A stretch of 7,486 nucleotides of DNA from Planctomycetota bacterium (lineage in GTDB: Bacteria > Planctomycetota > Brocadiia > Brocadiales > Bathyanammoxibiaceae), in contig JAUXLO010000086.1 in NCBI GenBank assembly GCA_030623665.1, positions 1 through 7,486 of the forward strand, written 5' to 3'. The position numbers were made by a program, and so were the translations under genes. Positions 1 through 5,168 of this stretch are shown piece by piece. The notes beneath the pieces are model-generated. The model had not been told where the DNA came from and ran no database searches. It worked only from the letters and a program-made list of their open reading frames with translations. How positions within the stretch are numbered: position 1 is the first letter of the stretch; each line of letters begins with the position of its first letter.

Positions 1-110
1 AACGCACTATGGCCGTTGCGCAATACATCGGTCTGACGCTTATACTCTGCCTCTTTGTATTTGCCACCCGCAACGACATCCTGCGCCTCTTCATGATGAC
101 ACACCAGTAG
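1..110 (+). CDS. rseP: C-terminal end of a probable site-2 zinc metalloprotease RseP (partial)
   Basis: Only the last 35 codons are visible, read in the frame starting at base 3 and ending with TAG at 108-110. The peptide contains AVAQYIGLTLILCLFVFATRNDI-like sequence: a Q-x-I-G-L start, one hydrophobic membrane helix, then N-D-I-L-R-L and a short polar tail. This matches the last transmembrane helix and the Q-IGL...ND..RL ending that I know from RseP/RasP-type intramembrane proteases, which cut anti-sigma factors and remnant signal peptides within the inner membrane. The HExxH and PDZ regions would lie to the left, outside the window, so catalysis cannot be checked. The gene converges on the minus-strand acyltransferase gene and overlaps its 3' end by 20 bp. 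Another polytopic membrane protein with a similar ending is possible. Confidence 0.62.
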   Translation, partial: RTMAVAQYIGLTLILCLFVFATRNDILRLFMMTHQ

Positions 111-774
111 TCCCGCCGGCAGCCGCCGCCTCGGCATCGGCAGATAAACCGTTAAGGGTATTTTCTAACATCCGCCTGTAATCCTCCAGCTCATCATCCC
201 CCAGTTCCAAAGGGACCCTGATAGGCTCGCCGACGGCTATTATTACCTTCGAAAAGGGTTTCGGTATACGGAACCCGTCCCAACTGGGCAACCGCCAGCA
301 GTTGGAATACCCCAGCCCTACCGGGAGGATAGGCAGTCCCGTCTTCTTCGCCAGGAAGATTACGCCCGGCTGGACCTCTTCCCTTGGCCCCCTCGGCCCG
401 TCCGGCGTCACCGCCAGGAAATTGCCCCGCTCGGCCTCCCTTACCATGTTTATCATCGCCTTGGACCCGCCGCGGGTGCTGGAACCTCGTACCACCCCGA
501 AGCCCATACCCTTTATGACCCGCGCGATATATTCACCGTCAGCGTGTTGACTTATAAGCACCTGTATGCCCTGGCCCCTGCCCGCATAGGCAAGCACAAG
601 CTGGCTGGAATGCCAGAAGGCCATAATCACCTTGCCGAAGGCGCCTTCATGGAACAGCTTGCCGCTGGTCTCAGGCCTCTCCTCTATCCTGAGCGTCCAG
701 CACAGGAGACGTAAAATGATGGGACCGAGGACGCCCACCACCGTCTTCTTTATGTTATCTATTAAATCCCTCAT
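91..774 (-). CDS. DUF374 / lysophospholipid acyltransferase-like protein
   Basis: A 227-residue protein of the LPLAT superfamily, DUF374 type. Members are predicted acyl-CoA or acyl-ACP transferases acting on envelope lipids at the inner membrane; the exact substrate is unknown. Visible features are a hydrophobic N-terminal stretch at about residues 11-26, suited to membrane association, then FWHSSQL (53-59) with His55 as the likely acyltransferase histidine. These are followed by SQHADGEYIARV (75-86), RGSSTRGGSKA (96-106) and the TPDGPRGP block (123-130), which are typical of DUF374. The LPLAT HX4D is therefore replaced by the family's own W-H pattern. The start is the ATG at 772-774, overlapping the upstream TGA as ATGA. 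An AAGG (minus strand, 781-784) six bases upstream is a good ribosome site, so re-initiation after the DUF2851 gene is likely. The last ~17 residues are Ala/Gly/Ser/Thr-rich and look non-conserved; they run into the end of the convergent gene. There is no cleavable signal peptide. Confidence 0.85.
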   Translation of the reverse strand: MRDLIDNIKKTVVGVLGPIILRLLCWTLRIEERPETSGKLFHEGAFGKVIMAFWHSSQLVLAYAGRGQGIQVLISQHADGEYIARVIKGMGFGVVRGSSTRGGSKAMINMVREAERGNFLAVTPDGPRGPREEVQPGVIFLAKKTGLPILPVGLGYSNCWRLPSWDGFRIPKPFSKVIIAVGEPIRVPLELGDDELEDYRRMLENTLNGLSADAEAAAAGGTTGVSS

Positions 775-2381
775 CCTGCACCTTCATCCAGCGCAATAAG
801 AAAGCCGCAACGGTCGCAGCTTATGTCCTTCCGCTGGCAGAAGTCATGGAAGACCTGATGAAGCCCCTGCTGCCTGCGGGCATTGTTCACCATGCCGTAA
901 AGATCCTCCGGAAGCACCCTCTTTGTCATAAACCCGACAACGCCGTCCGTAGGGCATTTCCGGTGGCCCTTATATGCCTCATGCAACACCGCCTCCAGGC
1001 AGGGGTCACGACCCCTTCTGGCATACGCAAGAAAGAGCGGCAGAACGACATTTATAAAGATAATGGCCGCACGCTCTGCACCTATCAGTCTTGCGGGGGT
1101 TTTCAGCCTCTTCCCTCCGGGTGTCAGGTAATATGACCAGAACCCGTCTTCCACATCCACCTCCACATCTGCGCCATAGCCTGAAAAATAGACCTCAATC
1201 TCTTTTGTCACGGCCGGGGCTGAACTTGCCCCCTTATTTCCGGCCTCTTCAATAACAGTGAGGAGGTCTCTAAAGATTCCCCCTTCAGTGCTCCTGGCCA
1301 GGAGGCGGCTCATGGCGGCAATACGTCTGGGGGGTTGGTTTAACGGCCTGACGCCTGCCCAGTGCCAGTCACCGTACTGCATGGGTTCTCTGGGACTCTC
1401 GGAATCTCTGAGACCCTTCTCCCACTTCGGCCTGATTTCCTCCCAGAGGCAAACAAGTGTCTCTACGTATTTATTCGTCTGCCGATCGTAATCATCTCCG
1501 CCCTTTCCCTGCCAATGAGGCAAAATACCCCCCGCGCCCAGGAGCATTGACTGTATCCTGGCGTGCCTCCCTGCCATGCCTTCGCCACTGGCACCTGTGG
1601 GTATAAACCTCCTCAGGTCTTCAAGGGGCACTAATGCAGCAAGCTGCGAGAACTGCAACACATTGTTCTTATATCCCATGGCCCTCATGAGGGCCTCATA
1701 CAGTACCTGTTCACAGGATTTCTTCCCCAGGGACTCCTCAAACCTCCCGGCCTTGGAGAGTATGCGTTCGTCACCCGCCTGGTCCAGGATGCGTTCAAGC
1801 ATTTCTCTGTTTCGGCGGTTTTTTGCAATAACTGCCCGGCAAGGGCCTGCTACATACCTGGCCGTATCAGGATATCCCGTGAGACTGTCCAGAAGTCCAG
1901 AAACCTCCTCCGGTGGTATTGCTACGTATTTGGAGAGTACGAGCTGCGGTACGTTTCTACCTGCTGCGTCCCTAACGTGGCCCTGTGATATATCATTCCA
2001 CATGACGACGTGAAGGCACACGTTCTTATATCCTTCTTGCGTGTGATGGCCGTGGCGCTTCCAGTCTGACGTGCTGACATGGACCTCGACGTCTCCCTTT
2101 ATCCGGCCCGCCCCCTCCAGTAGTATCTCGGCGTCCAGGTGGTCCGGGCCTCCCTCCGCGTTCCACCTTCCGGGCGATATTACCTCCAGCCGCGCACCGT
2201 CCTCCGTGTACAGCCTCGATGTGTCAAAGTGCCTCCCAAACCACAGACAGCGCACCACCTCTTCACTTATCTTCCTGGTTATGCCCCCATAACTCCGGGG
2301 CTGCCCCTCCCCGATGCCCGTTATGCCCTGTACCAGCCTGGCATAACCGTTGGAGAAGCCCTGTTTTGGTTCGTCTGCCAT
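771..2381 (-). CDS. DUF2851 family protein, function unknown
   Basis: A 536-residue soluble protein that I recognise as DUF2851; no biochemical role is known to me. The N-terminal core has W73-N-A..G-G-P-D80, then G-D-V-E-V-H (96-101), D-W (106-107), H-G-H (110-112), Y118 and L-H-V-V (123-126), the family's signature run of Asp/Glu/His residues. Further family-like blocks are LYEALMRAMGYKNN (227-240), RPLNQPPRRIAA (345-356) and a C-terminal cysteine cluster C515-x6-C522-x2-C525, which could bind a metal. The ATG at 2379-2381 is preferred. The frame stays open to a TTG at 2433-2435, but those 18 extra codons (MCRTCEINSHATLFESEV) are translated from a palindromic repeat and look spurious. The ribosome site before the ATG (GAGAGTGAAG) is weak. 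The 3' end overlaps the acyltransferase start as ATGA, so the two proteins are probably made together. No membrane segment or signal peptide is seen. Confidence 0.88.
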   Translation of the reverse strand: MADEPKQGFSNGYARLVQGITGIGEGQPRSYGGITRKISEEVVRCLWFGRHFDTSRLYTEDGARLEVISPGRWNAEGGPDHLDAEILLEGAGRIKGDVEVHVSTSDWKRHGHHTQEGYKNVCLHVVMWNDISQGHVRDAAGRNVPQLVLSKYVAIPPEEVSGLLDSLTGYPDTARYVAGPCRAVIAKNRRNREMLERILDQAGDERILSKAGRFEESLGKKSCEQVLYEALMRAMGYKNNVLQFSQLAALVPLEDLRRFIPTGASGEGMAGRHARIQSMLLGAGGILPHWQGKGGDDYDRQTNKYVETLVCLWEEIRPKWEKGLRDSESPREPMQYGDWHWAGVRPLNQPPRRIAAMSRLLARSTEGGIFRDLLTVIEEAGNKGASSAPAVTKEIEVYFSGYGADVEVDVEDGFWSYYLTPGGKRLKTPARLIGAERAAIIFINVVLPLFLAYARRGRDPCLEAVLHEAYKGHRKCPTDGVVGFMTKRVLPEDLYGMVNNARRQQGLHQVFHDFCQRKDISCDRCGFLIALDEGAG

Positions 2382-2393
2382 CACTTCACTCTC

Positions 2394-2449
2394 AAAAAGT
2401 GTAGCGTGCGAGTTTATCTCGCACGTGCGACACAAGGTCGCACGCTACA
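2394..2449 (-). terminator. Possible hairpin terminator or attenuator before the DUF2851 gene
   Basis: Read on the minus strand, the 12-bp outer stem of the palindrome at 2400-2449 ends in ...GCTACA and is followed at once by CTTTTTG (five U's, 2394-2398). A strong GC-rich stem with a short U-run is the shape of an intrinsic terminator. It sits 12 bases upstream of the DUF2851 ATG, so it could end gyrBA transcripts or reduce expression of the downstream pair. The U-run is short, and the structure is explained equally well as a repeat element, so the terminator role is inference. Confidence 0.3.
2400..2449. repeat. 50-bp REP/BIME-like inverted hairpin pair with GTAG feet
   Basis: The outer arms TGTAGCGTGCGA (2400-2411) and TCGCACGCTACA (2438-2449) are perfect 12-bp inverted repeats. 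Inside are two hairpins: CGTGCGAG-TTTAT-CTCGCACG (2405-2425) and CGTGCGAC-ACAAG-GTCGCACG (2424-2444). Each has an 8-bp stem and a 5-nt loop, and they share a central CG. On each strand the hairpin is preceded by GTAG (plus 2401-2404; minus 2448-2445). In known REP sequences, a GTAG-type tetranucleotide at the hairpin foot is what the Y1 transposase TnpA_REP (RAYT) recognises, and two REPs in inverted orientation form a BIME. The structure is seen directly; the mobile origin is inferred. No transposase gene is in the window. Confidence 0.7.
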
Positions 2450-2477
2450 TTCTAACATCAATTAGTTCCTGCTATTT

Positions 2478-2539
2478 GTAAGGGTAGGTCGCCCCAAAGG
2501 CGGATGTGCCTGCGGCATCACACAGGGACCTACCCCTAC
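2478..2539. repeat. 62-bp imperfect palindromic repeat element
   Basis: The terminal arms GTAAGGGTAGGTC (2478-2490) and GACCTACCCCTAC (2527-2539) pair at 12 of 13 positions. The 36-bp centre carries small hairpins such as TGCC-TGC-GGCA (2507-2517). The minus-strand end starts GTAGGGGTAGG, so a GTAG tetranucleotide is again terminal, while the plus-strand end has GTAA. The sequence differs from the neighbouring 50-bp element, so it is a second family. It resembles GTAGGGGCAGGT...-type palindromes scattered between genes in environmental bacterial genomes, but this likeness is from memory. It codes for nothing, and it lies 38 bp from the next palindrome's outer edge at 2449 (28 bases intervene). 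Confidence 0.6.
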
Positions 2540-2553
2540 TTTAATAAATTTAT

Positions 2554-2581
2554 AGAATGGATGCTCCGCTCAGAATGACGT
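2554..2581. repeat. Possible third interspersed-repeat fragment (CATTCTGAGCGGAGC type)
   Basis: On the minus strand this reads GTCATTCTGAGCGGAGC followed by ATCCATTCT. Sequence beginning GTCATTCTGAGCG is one I recall as a frequent dispersed intergenic motif in many environmental bacterial assemblies. It also contains AGAATG twice in direct orientation (2554-2559 and 2572-2577). It has no strong stem of its own here and lies next to an AT-rich spacer (2540-2553), so it may be a truncated or degraded copy. The identification rests on recognition only. Confidence 0.35.
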
Positions 2582-2636
2582 ATAAAGAGCTTGGATCTTT
2601 TCGCGAGAGAAAGAAGGGTGCGGAGGCTCAGGGGTC

Positions 2637-5168
2637 TTACTGTTCCGGTTCTGTAATCTCTGTGGGTTCTACGGCTGAGGGTTTTTCCTGCTGCTGTTCT
2701 TCCGGCGCTTCTGCAGGCCCTTGTTCACCAGGGGACACCTCCGGGAGTTTTTCCTCTGTAATACGCGCTATTGAGGCCAGGCGGTCACCTTTATTCAGGG
2801 ACATGACCCTTACCCCCTGTGTGCCCCGGCCTATCGTGGAGATAGAACCGGCATCAATACGTACTACCTTGCCCGCGGCCGTTAAAAACATAAGCTCGTC
2901 CTCATCCCGCACGCCCACCAGGGCCACCACCTTGCCGTTCCGCTCGGTGGTCTTTATGTTTATAACACCCTGGCCGCCTCTGCCATGGGTTGAGTACTCG
3001 CCGAAGGCCGTGCGCTTGCCGTAACCGTTCTCACAGACCGTCAAGATCGTTGCGCCCCCCTCAACGACCACCAGGCCCTTCACCCTGTCGCCCTCCTTTA
3101 ACCGAATACCCCTGACCCCTGCGGCAGTCCTGCCCATGGGCCTTACCTCTTTCTCGTGAAACCTCATGGCCTTGCCATTTTCTGACCCGACAATCAGCTC
3201 TTTCTCGCCGGTGGTCAGGCGTACGCCCACCAGCTTGTCTCCCTCCCTCAGCTTTACCGCAATAATCCCCCCCCGTTTCGGGTTCCTGAACTCCCTTAAG
3301 GGCGTCTTCTTTATGGTCCCCTTTTCGGTAACCATAACCAGGTGACGGTCGTCAAACTTCCTCACCGGGAACATGGAGGTTATGCCCTCGCCCTCCCTGA
3401 GCCCCAGGAGATTTATGATTGCCCTGCCCCGGGCAAGACGGCTCTGCTGGGGGATGTCATAGACCTTCTGCCAATAAACCCGGCCCTGGTCCGTGAAGAA
3501 AAGGAGATAATCGTGAGTGGAGGCTATGAAGAGATGCTCCACGAAGTCCCCCTCCACGATGTCCCCTCCACGCACACCTTTTCCGCCCCTGCTCTGTCTT
3601 CTATACGCCGTAAGGGGCATCCTCTTAACATAACCCTGGTGGGTCAGGAGCACCGCCATATCTTCCTCAGCGATAAGCTCCTCCTTCTTAAACTCCTCCA
3701 CCTCGCCCACTATATCGGTATGCCGTGCATCGCCAAACTTTTCTTTAACCCCCTGAACCTCCTCACGTATTATGTTCAGCACCAGTTCCTCTTTTGCCAG
3801 GATGTCTTTGTAGTGCTTTATATCCTTGCGCAGCTGGTCGTACTCCTCCTCCAGCTTGGTGTGTTCCAGGGAGGTCAGCCTCTGGAGCCGCATGTCTAAT
3901 ATGGCCGCCGCCTGTACCTCTGAGAGTTCAAACCTCTCTATAAGGGTCGCCTTTGCTGCGGCCGTATCCGCCGACGCCTTGATAACGACGATTACCTTGT
4001 CAATATTCTCAAGTCCAATCCTCAGGCCCTCCACGATATGGGCCCTCTCCTCTGCCTTTCTCAGGAGAAAGCCGGTCCTTCGACGGATTATCTCAATACG
4101 ATAATCCCTATACGCCAGGAGGAGTTCCTTTAGACCCAGGGTCAGCGGTTTGCCGTCCACCAGCGCAATCATTATTATGCTGAAGCTGTCCTGTAGTTGA
4201 GTCAACTTGTAAAGCTGGTTCAGGATAACATCTTCGTCCTCGCCCCGTTTAACCTCTATTACCAGACGGCTCCCTTCTCTGTCACTTTCGTTGCGGATGT
4301 CGGAGACACCCCTGATCCTATCCGTCTTTACGAGCTCCGCTATCTTTTCTATCACCTTCTCCCTGTTAATCTGGTAGGGTATCTCGGTAACGACAATCTG
4401 TTTCTTCTTCCCCTTGGTTTCCTCTACGTGCACCCTGGCCCTGACGGTGATTGTCCCCCTGCCCGTCCTGTAGCCCTGGATAATCCCCTCCGAGCCGCAG
4501 ATAACGCCACCTGTGGGAAAGTCCGGCCCTTTAACGATGGTGAGAAGCTCGTCGGTGCTTACCCCCGGGTCATCGAGTACCTTCAGTATACCGTCACATA
4601 CCTCCCCTACGTTGTGGGGTGGGATGCTGGTCGCCATACCCACGGCGATGCCGGAGGACCCGTTGCACAAAAGATTAGGAAACGCAGAGGGGAGTACGGT
4701 AGGCTCCTGCCTGGTACCGTCGTAGTTGGGGATGAAATCTACCGTGTCCTTCTCCAGGTCCTCAAGGATGGCCATGCTGGCCTCGGTGAGCCGCGCCTCC
4801 GTATACCTCATGGCGGCCGGCGGGTCACCGTCAATGGAGCCGAAATTGCCCTGTCCCTTGATGAGGGGATACCTGAGGTTAAAGTCCTGGGCCATCCGCA
4901 CCAGCGTTGGATAGACGACCTGCTCCCCGTGAGGGTGGTAGTTGCCGGTAGTGTCTCCGGCTATCTTGGCGCACTTTCTGAACTTTGTCCTCGGGCCAAG
5001 ACCAAGGTCGTTCATGGCCACCAAGATCCTCCTCTGCGAGGGTTTCAGTCCGTCCCTCACATCGGGCAGGGCCCGGCTCACTATTACGCTCATGGCGTAC
5101 GTCAGGTAGGAGGATCTCATCTCCTCCTCTATAAACAATTCTCTTATGTTTTCGCGCGCCTCTATCAT
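2637..5168 (-). CDS. gyrA: DNA gyrase subunit A
   Basis: Complete, 843 residues. GyrA forms the DNA breakage-reunion and DNA-wrapping part of the A2B2 gyrase that introduces negative supercoils. The N-terminal motif YLTYAMSVIVSRALPDVRDG (21-40) is canonical. The catalytic tyrosine is Y122 in AAMRYTEARL, with E. coli numbering unchanged across 67-122. The tower and coiled-coil region covers about 340-490. A GyrA-box QSRGGKG (525-531; consensus QRRGGKG) marks it as gyrase rather than topoisomerase IV. Further pinwheel blade repeats sit near 576-588, 627-640, 678-690, 728-739 and 779-791. The tail from 805 on has about 12 Glu and 2 Lys, like the acidic GyrA tail of enterobacteria. Unusual residues lie in the quinolone region: Glu82, Gln83, Val84 and Pro87 in HPHGEQVVYPT. 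The ATG overlaps the gyrB stop (ATGA, 5165-5168). The nearest purine-rich site, GAGGTG at 5183-5188, is 14 bases away, so translation probably depends on coupling to gyrB. Confidence 0.97.
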   Translation of the reverse strand: MIEARENIRELFIEEEMRSSYLTYAMSVIVSRALPDVRDGLKPSQRRILVAMNDLGLGPRTKFRKCAKIAGDTTGNYHPHGEQVVYPTLVRMAQDFNLRYPLIKGQGNFGSIDGDPPAAMRYTEARLTEASMAILEDLEKDTVDFIPNYDGTRQEPTVLPSAFPNLLCNGSSGIAVGMATSIPPHNVGEVCDGILKVLDDPGVSTDELLTIVKGPDFPTGGVICGSEGIIQGYRTGRGTITVRARVHVEETKGKKKQIVVTEIPYQINREKVIEKIAELVKTDRIRGVSDIRNESDREGSRLVIEVKRGEDEDVILNQLYKLTQLQDSFSIIMIALVDGKPLTLGLKELLLAYRDYRIEIIRRRTGFLLRKAEERAHIVEGLRIGLENIDKVIVVIKASADTAAAKATLIERFELSEVQAAAILDMRLQRLTSLEHTKLEEEYDQLRKDIKHYKDILAKEELVLNIIREEVQGVKEKFGDARHTDIVGEVEEFKKEELIAEEDMAVLLTHQGYVKRMPLTAYRRQSRGGKGVRGGDIVEGDFVEHLFIASTHDYLLFFTDQGRVYWQKVYDIPQQSRLARGRAIINLLGLREGEGITSMFPVRKFDDRHLVMVTEKGTIKKTPLREFRNPKRGGIIAVKLREGDKLVGVRLTTGEKELIVGSENGKAMRFHEKEVRPMGRTAAGVRGIRLKEGDRVKGLVVVEGGATILTVCENGYGKRTAFGEYSTHGRGGQGVINIKTTERNGKVVALVGVRDEDELMFLTAAGKVVRIDAGSISTIGRGTQGVRVMSLNKGDRLASIARITEEKLPEVSPGEQGPAEAPEEQQQEKPSAVEPTEITEPEQ
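4851..4970 (-). other. gyrA: GyrA quinolone-resistance-determining region with non-consensus residues
   Basis: These are codons 67-106 of gyrA, the stretch lining the quinolone pocket near Tyr122. Because the numbering matches E. coli, the key sites read directly: Ala67 and Gln106 are conserved, Asp82 is Glu, Ser83 is Gln (codon CAG, 4920-4922), Ala84 is Val and Asp87 is Pro (codon CCA, 4908-4910). In well-studied gyrases Ser83 and the acidic residue at 87 anchor the water-metal bridge to fluoroquinolones, and both are absent here. Confidence 0.85.

Noticed and set aside
2382..2435. N-terminal extension of the DUF2851 protein from a TTG start
   Set aside because: The extra 18 codons come from the palindromic repeat, the start is TTG, and the protein-like sequence begins at the ATG at 2379-2381.
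2449..2454. TAGAAT (minus strand) as a -10 box for the DUF2851 gene
   Set aside because: It fits a -10 at five of six bases, but there is no -35 match at 16-18 bases upstream.
2548..2554. TATAAAT (minus strand) as a promoter -10 box
   Set aside because: It lies in an AT-rich spacer between repeats and has no -35 hexamer at a suitable distance.
2557..3024. A 155-codon Ser/Pro-rich plus-strand open frame starting in the intergenic gap
   Set aside because: It begins inside repeat sequence and is mostly antisense to the 3' end of gyrA; the composition mirrors that strand and shows no family features.
3342..3899. A 185-codon plus-strand open frame within gyrA
   Set aside because: Antisense shadow of the gyrA coiled-coil and C-terminal domain region, with no family features.
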